A program made the translations under genes and the position numbers. Shown here in pieces: positions 52,975 to 61,597 of a stretch of 64,000 nt of DNA (position 1 is the first letter of the stretch; every line of letters begins with the position of its first letter). Origin of the DNA: Blautia sp. BIOML-A1 (GTDB lineage Bacteria > Bacillota > Clostridia > Lachnospirales > Lachnospiraceae); contig NZ_WWVR01000011.1 of the NCBI RefSeq assembly GCF_009883055.1, positions 6,054 through 70,053 on the forward strand. The letters are read 5' to 3'. The notes beneath the pieces are model-generated. The model saw only the letters and a list, made by a program, of their open reading frames with translations, was not told the DNA's origin and did no database searches.

Positions 52975-54501
52975 ATGGAAAGGTATAATGGTAAAAAGAA
53001 AACCAGACAACAAGCCGATAAAAAGACATCCCGATCTGTCCAAACAGGAAGGATGACAGAAGAAGAGCGTCAGCGGGAACGCAGGCGGAGACGTCGGGCG
53101 TTACAGAGAAAACGAGAGCGTCAGAGAAGGCTTATCCTGGGTATTATGGCTATTGGCATCCTGTTTGTGACAGCTGCGGCAGTCAGGGGAATTGCAGGAC
53201 GACTCCTTTCATCGTCAGACAGTTCTGATAAGAAAACGGCGGTAAATGCTTCAGATGCTTCGATTTCAGTCAAAGATTCACAGACAACAGAGAAAGCTTC
53301 TTCTGAAGCTTCTGCAAAAGACACGCTCAAAGCGGCGAAACGAAAAGCAGCACAGTATGATTACGATGGTGCGATGGAGCTTCTTAAGAAAGATGCCTCA
53401 TACAGCAGCAACTCTGATATGCAGAATGCAGTCAGCAAATATGAAGAAGCCAAAGCTTCCTGTAAATCATGGCCGCTGGAAGAAGTGACACATATTTTCT
53501 ATCATACTCTTATCAAGGATCCGAGTAAGGCCTTTGATGGAGACTACAAAGAGGCTGATTATAATCAGGTTATGACTACGATAGATGAGTTTAACAAGAT
53601 TACACAGACTATGTATGATAAGGGTTATGTAATGGTCAGTATCAAAGATATGGCAAAGGTGAATGAGGATGGAAGTATGTCACCGGGAGAAATCCTTCTT
53701 CCAGAAGGAAAGATTCCATTTGTGCTTTCACAGGATGATGTCTGTTATTATCATTATATGGACGGCGACGGATATGCCTCTAAACTGGTTGTAGATGATG
53801 AAGGTAAGATCCGAAATGAATATATTGAAGATGATGGAAGTGTATCAGTAGGAGATTATGATATGGTTCCACTGATCGACCGCTTTGTAGAAAAACATCC
53901 TGATTTTTCTTACAGAGGAGCCAGGGGTATTGTGGCATTAACCGGATATAATGGGATTCTTGGATATCGAACAGATATCAGCTATGAAACACGTCCGGCA
54001 GATCTGGATGATAATAAAGTAGAATGGCTGAATGCACATCCGGATTTCAGCCTGGAAAAAGAACGGGAAGAAGCAAAGAAAGTTGCAGAGGCCATGAAGA
54101 AAGAAGGATGGCTGTTTGCCAGTCATACCTGGGGTCATCAGAATGTTGCGCAGATTTCGCTGGAACAGCTTCAGGCAGATACACAGAGATTCAAAGATAA
54201 TGTAGATCCTCTGATCGGAGGAACGGATATTATCATTTTTGCATTTGGAACAGATTTGACGGTGCAGGAAGATTATTCCGGGGACAAGTTTGAATACCTC
54301 AAGAGTGTCGGATACAATTATTACTGCAATGTGGATTCCAGCAAATATTTTGTGCAGATCCGAGACCGTTACTTCCGACAGGGAAGGCGAAATGTGGATG
54401 GATATCGTATGTATTATAATCCGGAACTTCTGGAAGATTTGTTTAATGTAAAGGATGTCTTTGATCCAAGCAGACCGACTCCGGTACCACCAATGACTTA
54501 A
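52975..54501 (+). CDS. Membrane-anchored polysaccharide deacetylase-like protein, paralogue 1
   Basis: The 508-residue protein has an extremely basic N-terminus (residues ~25-55, Arg-rich), a TM near 57-75 and a Ser/Lys linker with a TPR-like pair of helices. The NodB-like domain has motif 1 as VLSQDDVCYYHYMDGDG instead of TFDDGP and motif 2 as SHTWGHQN (H-x3-H). Metal ligands D and two H are kept, so activity is possible. The next gene is a clear paralogue. GATAAGGAGTTAGT precedes ATG 52975. It probably acts on cell-wall or capsular glycan. Confidence 0.82.
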   Translation: MERYNGKKKTRQQADKKTSRSVQTGRMTEEERQRERRRRRRALQRKRERQRRLILGIMAIGILFVTAAAVRGIAGRLLSSSDSSDKKTAVNASDASISVKDSQTTEKASSEASAKDTLKAAKRKAAQYDYDGAMELLKKDASYSSNSDMQNAVSKYEEAKASCKSWPLEEVTHIFYHTLIKDPSKAFDGDYKEADYNQVMTTIDEFNKITQTMYDKGYVMVSIKDMAKVNEDGSMSPGEILLPEGKIPFVLSQDDVCYYHYMDGDGYASKLVVDDEGKIRNEYIEDDGSVSVGDYDMVPLIDRFVEKHPDFSYRGARGIVALTGYNGILGYRTDISYETRPADLDDNKVEWLNAHPDFSLEKEREEAKKVAEAMKKEGWLFASHTWGHQNVAQISLEQLQADTQRFKDNVDPLIGGTDIIIFAFGTDLTVQEDYSGDKFEYLKSVGYNYYCNVDSSKYFVQIRDRYFRQGRRNVDGYRMYYNPELLEDLFNVKDVFDPSRPTPVPPMT

Positions 54502-54525
54502 GTTAAGAAAGAGGGAGTTACAACT

Positions 54526-55911
54526 ATGAAGAAAAGAGCTGTGATACTTGGATGTATTTTTTCAGCTTCGATACTTCTAAGCGGCAGTCATATTCTGTCG
54601 CTTTTGAATGATACAGCAAAAAAGGAAACAAAAACAGTCAGTACTTATCAGACTGCTTCTCAGGAAGAGGCAGAAACGGACAGTAATGACTCGGAGAAAG
54701 AGGGTTCTTCAAAATCCAGTAAAGAGCAGTCCATTCTTGATCAGGCAACCATCATGTATCAACAGTATAATTATGATGAAGCAATCAAACTTCTGAAAGG
54801 TCAGAAGGAGTTTGTGTCAAATAAAGATTATATGGATCTGGCAGCCAAATGTCAGATTTCCAAGTCTTCGCTTGTAGAATATCCGCTGGAAAAGATTACA
54901 CATGTATTTTTTCATACACTGATCAAAGATACCAGCAAGGCATTTGACGGAGATTCCAAATCAGGTGGATATAATCAGGTAATGACAACGATCAGTGAGT
55001 TCAATAAGATCATACAGATTCTTTATGATAAAGGATATGTTCTTGTAAGTCCGCATGATATGGCAACGGTAAACAAAGACGGTACAATGAGCCGTGGAAA
55101 GATCATGGTTCCGGAAGGCAAGATTCCGTTTGTACTCTCACAGGATGATGTGAGCTACTATCATTATATGGATGGTGACGGTTATGCATCCAGGCTGGTG
55201 CTTGATGAGAATGGTGATGTCAAAACAGAATATATTGAGGATGATGGAAGTGTATCGGTAGGAGATTACGATATGGTTCCGCTTCTGGATGCATTTATCA
55301 AAGAGCATCCTGATTTTTCTTATCATGGACGTAAGGGAATTCTTGCGATGACTGGTTATGATGGTGTTCTTGGATATCGTACAGACATTGCCTATAAAGA
55401 TAAAGAAAACCTTCAGGATGACCAGAAGGCCTTCCTGGACAGTCATCCGGATTTTGATTATGACCAGAATGTGAAGGATGCCAAGAAGGTTGCTGATGCC
55501 ATGAAAGCAGAAGGATGGGAATTTGCCAGTCATACCTGGGGACATCGGAATGCAACGACTTCCACGGCAGAGGAACTGAAAACAGATGACAAGAAATGGA
55601 AAGCTTATGTGGCACCGATCCTTGGTGATACAGATATGGTTATCTTTGCTTTTGGCGCAGATATTGGTGACTGGGAGGGATATTCCAGTGACAATGCGAA
55701 ATTTGCCTATTACAAAAAAGCCGGATACGATTATTTCTGTAATGTAGATTCCAGTCAGTATTTTGTACAGATCACAGACCAGTATTTCCGCCAGGGAAGA
55801 AGAAATCTGGATGGATATCGTATGTACTATAATCCTGACATGCTCAGTGACCTTTTTGATGTATCAGAGGTATGGGATTCTTCCAGACCGACACCGGTTC
55901 CGGAGATGTAG
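54526..55911 (+). CDS. Polysaccharide deacetylase-like protein, paralogue 2
   Basis: The 461-residue protein has an N-terminal signal anchor (AVILGCIFSASILLSGSHIL), a Ser/Glu-rich linker, the helical pair (ILDQATIMYQQYNYDEAIKLL) and the same variant NodB domain as the gene before it (VLSQDDVSYYHYMDGDGYAS, YIEDDGSVSVGDYDMVPL, SHTWGHRN). GAAAGAGGGAGTTACAACT precedes ATG 54526, 24 bp after paralogue 1. The pair is a tandem duplication that has diverged mainly in the N-terminal third. Confidence 0.83.
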   Translation: MKKRAVILGCIFSASILLSGSHILSLLNDTAKKETKTVSTYQTASQEEAETDSNDSEKEGSSKSSKEQSILDQATIMYQQYNYDEAIKLLKGQKEFVSNKDYMDLAAKCQISKSSLVEYPLEKITHVFFHTLIKDTSKAFDGDSKSGGYNQVMTTISEFNKIIQILYDKGYVLVSPHDMATVNKDGTMSRGKIMVPEGKIPFVLSQDDVSYYHYMDGDGYASRLVLDENGDVKTEYIEDDGSVSVGDYDMVPLLDAFIKEHPDFSYHGRKGILAMTGYDGVLGYRTDIAYKDKENLQDDQKAFLDSHPDFDYDQNVKDAKKVADAMKAEGWEFASHTWGHRNATTSTAEELKTDDKKWKAYVAPILGDTDMVIFAFGADIGDWEGYSSDNAKFAYYKKAGYDYFCNVDSSQYFVQITDQYFRQGRRNLDGYRMYYNPDMLSDLFDVSEVWDSSRPTPVPEM

Positions 55912-55942
55912 GATACAGATTGTTTTGAAAGGAGAATTTTTT

Positions 55943-57244
55943 ATGAAGAAAAAAGTAGTAGCAGCAATGTTAGCAGCATGCATGGCAGTATATCTGACCG
56001 CTTGTGGAAGTAAAGAAAATCCTGATAAAGATACCACAAAGACAGAGGCAGTCGCTGATAAATCAGAAGATAAAGAGGAGTCCAAAGATTCCGATTCTAA
56101 AAAAGAAGAGACAAGAATTGTTTCTGTAAAAGATATTTCTGACTATGTTACAATCGGGGAGTACAAGGGTTTTACTCTGGACCGTTACACACAGGCAGTA
56201 ACAGATGATGATGTTAATGCAGAGATCAGTTATGAACTGCAGGACAAGGGAACGGAAGTCAAGGACGGAACCGTTGAAGAAGGAGATACTGTTACTATTA
56301 ATTTCACCGGTACGGTTGATGGCGAGGAGTTTGACGGAGGCTCAGCAGAAGATTATGAACTGGTTGTCGGTGAAGGTGACATGGGAATCGATGGCTTCGA
56401 AGAGGGTCTGGTTGGAATGAAAAAAGGTGAAACCAAAGAACTGACGCTTACTTTGCCGGAAGGATACAGTGATGATGATTCCCTTTCCGGCAAAGAGGCA
56501 ATCTTTAAGGTTACTCTTCAGAAATTTACAAGACCTTCTGAATTGACGGATGAATGGGTTACTTCCAATACAGATTACAAGAGCGTAGATGAGTATAAGA
56601 AGTCTGTAAGGGATAATCTTGAAAAGCAGGCTGCTACAACAGCAGACAATGAATTGTATGCAACAGCATGGTCTCAGGTACTTGATGCATCTGAAATCAA
56701 GAAGTATCCAGAGGAAGAAGTCAAAAAAGCAGAGGAAAATTATAAGGCATTGTATGAGCAGTCAGCAAAAGACAATGACATAGAACTGAGTGATCTGCTG
56801 GAAGCATGGGGACTTACAGAAGAAGACTTTGAGGAAGAATGCAAGAATTATGCTGAATCCAAAGTGGAACAGAATCTGATCGTTCAGGGAATTATCGATG
56901 CAGAAGGATTAAGTCTGAACGATAAAGAAACAGAAGACTTAAAGAATAATCTGCTTGTGGATTATGGAGTAGAAAGCATAGATGAACTGATTGAAGCATA
57001 TGGCGAAGATGAAGTGAACGAATCACTGGCACTTCTTCGAGTAGAGAAATTTATTGTGGAACAGTCAACTGTAAACGAAAAAACTGGAAGTGCAGAGGAT
57101 CCTATCGAGAATGAAGATGCATATTCTGACGCAGAAAATACAGACTCAGAACTGATGGAAGACGATGGAAGCGACGCGGAGCAGGAAGCCTCAGAGGAAG
57201 ATATGGCAGGAGAAGTCATGGAGGATGATACGGTAGAGGAATAA
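55943..57244 (+). CDS. Trigger-factor-like FKBP peptidyl-prolyl isomerase lipoprotein
   Basis: The 433-residue protein has a lipoprotein signal (VVAAMLAACMAVYLTAC) and a charged linker. An FKBP-type domain as in trigger factor follows (VEEGDTVTINFTGTVDGEEF, GFEEGLVGMKKGETKELTL), then a helical C-terminal chaperone region and an acidic tail. It lacks the ribosome-binding N-domain, so it is an extracytoplasmic foldase rather than ribosomal trigger factor. AAAGGAGAATTTTTT precedes ATG 55943; the frame extends upstream but only as the shadow of the previous gene. Confidence 0.85.
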   Translation: MKKKVVAAMLAACMAVYLTACGSKENPDKDTTKTEAVADKSEDKEESKDSDSKKEETRIVSVKDISDYVTIGEYKGFTLDRYTQAVTDDDVNAEISYELQDKGTEVKDGTVEEGDTVTINFTGTVDGEEFDGGSAEDYELVVGEGDMGIDGFEEGLVGMKKGETKELTLTLPEGYSDDDSLSGKEAIFKVTLQKFTRPSELTDEWVTSNTDYKSVDEYKKSVRDNLEKQAATTADNELYATAWSQVLDASEIKKYPEEEVKKAEENYKALYEQSAKDNDIELSDLLEAWGLTEEDFEEECKNYAESKVEQNLIVQGIIDAEGLSLNDKETEDLKNNLLVDYGVESIDELIEAYGEDEVNESLALLRVEKFIVEQSTVNEKTGSAEDPIENEDAYSDAENTDSELMEDDGSDAEQEASEEDMAGEVMEDDTVEE

Positions 57245-57309
57245 ACAAATATTTAACAAAAGGCAATTGTATTTCCATAATAAATGCGTTATGATAATAA
57301 GATGAATGT

Positions 57310-57369
57310 GTTACTGAAGTACCATAAACAGTAACATCAGAGGCAACTGTGAGGGTACTGAACAGTTAC
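57310..57369 (+). repeat. Dispersed TIR element (60-bp form)
   Basis: GTTACTGAAGTACC...CAGTAAC is joined to CAACTGT-GAGGGTACTGA-ACAGTTAC, the typical right arm. Confidence 0.75.
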
Positions 57370-57400
57370 CATCAGAGATAAAATACAGCAGGTGGAAATC

Positions 57401-58921
57401 ATGGACAAAAAAGTATTGCGTGAGAGAATACGCAAAAAACAACAGCAGGTAAGACGACGCAAGATGATGCGGCTGGGCGCATGTGTCATTGCTGTGATTC
57501 TTGTCGTCGTGTTTGTTATAAGAGGAATTCTGATTCCTGTTGTCAACAGGATCAGCGGCGGGAATGTTGAGAAACCAGCCAAGGTTCAGGCTGAAGGTGA
57601 TAATACAGATTCCGAAACCGTCTCGGATGGTACCGCAGACACTGCATCGGGAACGACAACAGCAGTAAATTCAGCAGTAAGGTATCCACTTAAGAATGAT
57701 TCGGCAAAGGCATTTCAGCTGTCTATTGGATGGAATGAAAATGAGAAAGGCAAATGGTATCAGAATGCAGATGGAACTTATTATGCAAATGGTATGCAGG
57801 AGATAGATGGTTCCAAGTATTATTTTGATGAAAACGGTTATATTCAGACCGGCTGGGTAAGCGTTGGATTTGATGATTATTATTTTAATGATGATGGTAC
57901 ATATGATCCGAATACACATAAACCGAGAATTGCACTTACTTTCGATGATGGACCGGGAGAATATACAGATGAACTTCTGGATTGTCTGGAAGAGAATAAT
58001 GCGCATGCGACATTCTTTATGTTGGGACAGAACGTGGGCTCCTGGCAGTCAACTGTACAGAGAATGGTAGATATAGGATGTGAGATTGGAAACCACAGTT
58101 GGGATCATCCGAGCCAGACACTGTTAAATATGTCAATGGATGATGTTCTGGCAGAATTTCAGAAGACGGATGATGCCTTGAAGGAAGCTTGTGGACAGAT
58201 TTCTACAGTAGCCCGGGCACCATATGGAGCCGCAAACCAGGATATTTTTGATGCGGTACAGAAGCCATTCTTTATGTGGTCACTGGATACAGAGGACTGG
58301 AAACTGATGGATGCAACGGCAGATTATAACGCGGTTATGAATGGAGATCTGACAGACGGAACGATTATTTTGATGCATGATATTCATGAACCTTCTGTTC
58401 AGGCGGCGTTAAAACTGATACCGGATCTTACTGCCCAGGGATATAAGCTGATGACAGTCAGTGAACTTGCAGCAGCCAAGAATGTAACCTTACAGAATGC
58501 AAGTTATTCACAGTTCTGGGACAGTCAGCTTCAGGCAGGAACGATCCCGGGATATAATGGAAACTCAGATTCAGCATCCACAGATGATGGAAGCAGTGAT
58601 GTTTCTGATGGATCAGACAGTTCTTCTGATGGCACAGATGTAAGTGATGGAAGTTCTTCCGAAGATTCCAGTGATGGTTCGGAAGACAGTAGTTCGGAAG
58701 ACAGTAGTTCGGAAGACAGCAGTTCGGGAGATGGAAGCTCCGATGGAGACGATTCTTCGGGCAGTGGTGATTCATCAGGAGGTGGTGATTCCGAAAGTGA
58801 CGGTTCCTATGATGACAGTTCCGGATCGGAGGATTATGGAGATGATTCTTCCGGTGACAGTGATTCAGGGGATTATTATGATGAGGATTCCAGCGGTGAT
58901 GATTCGTATGATACATACTAA
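57401..58921 (+). CDS. Polysaccharide deacetylase with cell-wall-binding repeats and Ser/Asp/Glu tail
   Basis: The 506-residue protein has a basic N-terminus and a TM (LGACVIAVILVVVFVIRGILI), then two choline-binding-like repeats (GKWYQNADGTYYANGMQEID, YYFDENGYIQTGWVSVG). Its canonical NodB domain has TFDDGPGEYTDE, NHSWDHP (His pair) and APYGAANQD. A ~120-residue low-complexity tail of Ser/Asp/Glu/Gly units follows (SSEDSSSEDSSSEDSS). It likely deacetylates peptidoglycan at the wall. ATG 57401 follows AGCAGGTGG; an in-frame GTG at 57392 overlaps that site. Confidence 0.87.
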   Translation: MDKKVLRERIRKKQQQVRRRKMMRLGACVIAVILVVVFVIRGILIPVVNRISGGNVEKPAKVQAEGDNTDSETVSDGTADTASGTTTAVNSAVRYPLKNDSAKAFQLSIGWNENEKGKWYQNADGTYYANGMQEIDGSKYYFDENGYIQTGWVSVGFDDYYFNDDGTYDPNTHKPRIALTFDDGPGEYTDELLDCLEENNAHATFFMLGQNVGSWQSTVQRMVDIGCEIGNHSWDHPSQTLLNMSMDDVLAEFQKTDDALKEACGQISTVARAPYGAANQDIFDAVQKPFFMWSLDTEDWKLMDATADYNAVMNGDLTDGTIILMHDIHEPSVQAALKLIPDLTAQGYKLMTVSELAAAKNVTLQNASYSQFWDSQLQAGTIPGYNGNSDSASTDDGSSDVSDGSDSSSDGTDVSDGSSSEDSSDGSEDSSSEDSSSEDSSSGDGSSDGDDSSGSGDSSGGGDSESDGSYDDSSGSEDYGDDSSGDSDSGDYYDEDSSGDDSYDTY

Positions 58922-58932
58922 ATAAGAAGTAC

Positions 58933-58976
58933 AGATGAGGACAAAGCAAAGAAAAAGTTTTGTCCTCATTTTTTAT
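58933..58976 (+). terminator. Terminator after the deacetylase cluster
   Basis: ATGAGGACAAA pairs with TTTTGTCCTCAT and is followed by TTTTTTAT. Confidence 0.9.
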
Positions 58977-59007
58977 TTGCAGATATGAAAACTCACAGTA
59001 CTTTTAG

Positions 59008-59036
59008 TTGACGAAGACAAACCACGTTGGTATAAT
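59008..59036 (+). promoter_or_regulatory. Promoter of glgB
   Basis: TTGACG at 59008-59013 and TATAAT at 59031-59036 are 17 bp apart. A 5' leader of about 150 nt follows. Confidence 0.82.
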
Positions 59037-59194
59037 ATGACTATAAATGGGCTGAAATGAGAGTGGTAAAATGTGCAGATTACCGATAAATATGCGAATA
59101 TGAAATCAGCCAGTATGGATCTGCTCTGTCAGAAACCATAAAGAAACTGACAGAGGATTGAAAGAAAGAGTGTATATTAAGGAGGAAGTTCTGG

Positions 59195-61081
59195 ATGGGA
59201 GAGAAAATGCAGTTTACAGAACTGGATCAGTATTTGTTTGGACAGGGAACGCATTATGACATTTATAAGAAATTAGGAGCACATCCTACGACACAGCGAC
59301 GTAAAAAGGGCGTTTATTTTGCAGTATGGGCACCAAATGCCAGATCTGTTTCTGTCATTGGAGATTTTAATAACTGGGATAACCAGGCGAATCCTATGAA
59401 TAAAGTAGGAGAGATTGGAGTATACGAGCTTTTTGTTCCAGGTGCCAAGGCTGGAGATTTGTATAAGTTCTTTATAGTCGGCTATCATGGTGAGGAACTT
59501 TATAAGGCAGATCCATATGCAAATGAATCAGAGCTCCGACCGGGAACGGCATCCAGGATCACAGATATTACAGATTATAAATGGAAAGATACCACATGGA
59601 TCAAGAAACGTCAGGAGTTTGACGAGAAGCGTGATCCAATGGCAATCTATGAGGTTCATCCTGGTTCCTGGAAGAAACATCCGGCAGAAAATGAGGATGA
59701 TCCGGGATTTTATAACTATCGCGAATTTGCACATGAACTGGCTGCATACGTTAAGAAAATGGGCTATACGCATGTAGAACTTATGGGAATTGCAGAGCAT
59801 CCGTTTGACGGATCCTGGGGATATCAGGTGACAGGATATTACGCACCGACATCACGATATGGTACAGCACAGGACTTTAAGTATATGGTGGATTATCTGC
59901 ACAGAAATAAGATAGGTGTTATTCTTGACTGGGTTCCGGCACATTTCCCGAAGGATGCACATGGACTTGCCAATTTTGACGGAACTGCTGTATATGAACA
60001 TGAAGATCCGAGACAGGGAGAGCATCCTGACTGGGGAACCAAGATCTATAATTATGGAAGACCGGAAGTAAAGAATTTCCTGATCGCAAATGCACTGTAC
60101 TGGATTGAAGAATGTCACGTAGACGGGCTCCGTGTAGATGCAGTGGCATCTATGCTGTATCTGGATTATGGCAAGAAAGACGGTGAATGGGTTGCCAACA
60201 AATATGGTGACAATAAGAATCTTGAGGCGATAGAGTTCTTTAAGCATCTGAATACGGTTGTTCTTGGAAGGAATCATGGTACGGTCATGATTGCAGAGGA
60301 ATCTACAGCATGGCCTAAGGTTACCGGTAAAGCAGAGGATGATGGTCTTGGATTTTCTCTGAAATGGAATATGGGATGGATGAATGATTTCCTGGAATAT
60401 ATGAAGCTGGATCCATATTTCCGTAAAGGAGATCATAACAAGATGACTTTCTCCATGACATATGCATACAGCGAGAAATATGTACTCGTTATTTCTCATG
60501 ATGAAGTTGTTCATCTGAAATGCTCTATGCTGAATAAGATGCCGGGTTATCCGGATGACAAATTCAAGAATCTGAAGGCCGCGTATGCATTTATGATCTT
60601 CCATCCGGGCAAGAAGCTTTTGTTCATGGGACAGGACTTCGGACAGCTTCGAGAGTGGAGTGAAGAAAGAGAACTTGACTGGTATCTTCTGGAAGAAGAC
60701 AATCACAAAGATCTGCAGAACTTTGTGAAAACACTGTTCCATATGTATAAGAAATATCCTGCACTTTATGCCGGAGATAATGATCCGAATGGATTTGAAT
60801 GGATCAATGCAGATGATGCAGACAGGAGTATATTCAGTCTGGTACGTAAGTCACCTACCAAACGAAACAATCTGTTGTTCGTTGTAAATTATACGCCGGT
60901 AGAACGTACAGATTATCGTGTTGGCGTTCCGAAGAATAAACAGTACAAACTTATTATGGATGAACACGGTCTTCTGGACAAACCGGAAGTATTTAAGGCA
61001 GAGGCAAAGGAATGTGATCACAGAGAGTTTTCTTTTGCATATCCGCTTCCGGCATATGGAATTGCTGTGTTTACATACTAA
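59195..61081 (+). CDS. glgB: 1,4-alpha-glucan branching enzyme (GH13)
   Basis: The 628-residue enzyme introduces alpha-1,6 branches in glycogen. It has an N-terminal CBM48 (GVYFAVWAPNARSVSVIGDFN), the GH13 barrel with DWVPAHFPKDAHGL and VDGLRVDAVASML (nucleophile D315), acid/base IAEESTAW and VISHDEVVH, and a C-terminal beta domain. AAGGAGGAAGTTCTGG precedes ATG 59195. It acts with glgP, encoded about 20 kb upstream. Confidence 0.97.
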   Translation: MGEKMQFTELDQYLFGQGTHYDIYKKLGAHPTTQRRKKGVYFAVWAPNARSVSVIGDFNNWDNQANPMNKVGEIGVYELFVPGAKAGDLYKFFIVGYHGEELYKADPYANESELRPGTASRITDITDYKWKDTTWIKKRQEFDEKRDPMAIYEVHPGSWKKHPAENEDDPGFYNYREFAHELAAYVKKMGYTHVELMGIAEHPFDGSWGYQVTGYYAPTSRYGTAQDFKYMVDYLHRNKIGVILDWVPAHFPKDAHGLANFDGTAVYEHEDPRQGEHPDWGTKIYNYGRPEVKNFLIANALYWIEECHVDGLRVDAVASMLYLDYGKKDGEWVANKYGDNKNLEAIEFFKHLNTVVLGRNHGTVMIAEESTAWPKVTGKAEDDGLGFSLKWNMGWMNDFLEYMKLDPYFRKGDHNKMTFSMTYAYSEKYVLVISHDEVVHLKCSMLNKMPGYPDDKFKNLKAAYAFMIFHPGKKLLFMGQDFGQLREWSEERELDWYLLEEDNHKDLQNFVKTLFHMYKKYPALYAGDNDPNGFEWINADDADRSIFSLVRKSPTKRNNLLFVVNYTPVERTDYRVGVPKNKQYKLIMDEHGLLDKPEVFKAEAKECDHREFSFAYPLPAYGIAVFTY

Positions 61082-61180
61082 TTTTTGTTATAAAGGCATT
61101 GCAATTTGCAAAAATATGGTTTATACTGAACGCGAATTAGAAAGTAACTAACTGATTAAAATCTCGAAAGGAGAATAAAA

Positions 61181-61414
61181 ATGAAAGTATCCAACATTAA
61201 AGATATCGACAAATTTTTTGAAGTAGTAGACAGCTGCAAAGGAAGAGTAGAGCTTGTAACAGGTGAGGGAGACAGACTGAATCTGAAATCCAAATTATCC
61301 CAGTATGTATCTTTGGCAAACATTTTCTCCGGTGGAGAGATCCCGGAACTGGAAATCGTTGCTTATGAAAAAGAAGATATTGATAAACTTCTGAGCTTCA
61401 TGATCAACGGCTGA
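61181..61414 (+). CDS. Small conserved protein of unknown function
   Basis: The 77-residue soluble alpha/beta protein contains MKVSNIKDIDKFFEVVDSCK, a strand pair VELVTGEGDRLNLKSKL and a C-terminal EKEDIDKLLSFMING. AAAGGAGAATAAAA precedes ATG 61181. No motif gives a function. It lies between glgB and the metal GTPase leader. Confidence 0.72.
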   Translation: MKVSNIKDIDKFFEVVDSCKGRVELVTGEGDRLNLKSKLSQYVSLANIFSGGEIPELEIVAYEKEDIDKLLSFMING

Positions 61415-61430
61415 TTAAAGGAATGAATAA

Positions 61431-61597
61431 CATTACTGTAAACGGTAATGATAAACACAGTGGGGGCGTGACTGGTTCATGTCCCCACTGGCATTATGCA
61501 TGGCAAAATTAACCAGGGGGTGCATGCACTTCCTGGTCAAGCTACGTTTGGAGTTAGCCTTGCTAAACACTGTATTAAGAAAGGACATGAATATACC
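61431..61597 (+). promoter_or_regulatory. Structured leader of the CobW-type GTPase operon
   Basis: It contains a dyad CATTAC-TGTAAACG-GTAATG (61431-61450), a stem CAGTGGGG / CCCCACTG (61458-61490), a second stem ACCAGG / CCTGGT with TGCATGCA inside (about 61511-61540) and TTAGC-CTT-GCTAA (about 61556-61568). The dyad has the look of a metalloregulator operator. No known riboswitch consensus was recognised. Confidence 0.45.

Noticed and set aside
61496..61597. N-terminal extension of the first CobW GTPase
   Set aside because: The frame is open, but it crosses leader hairpins, has no ribosome site at its start, and would push the P-loop away from the N-terminus.
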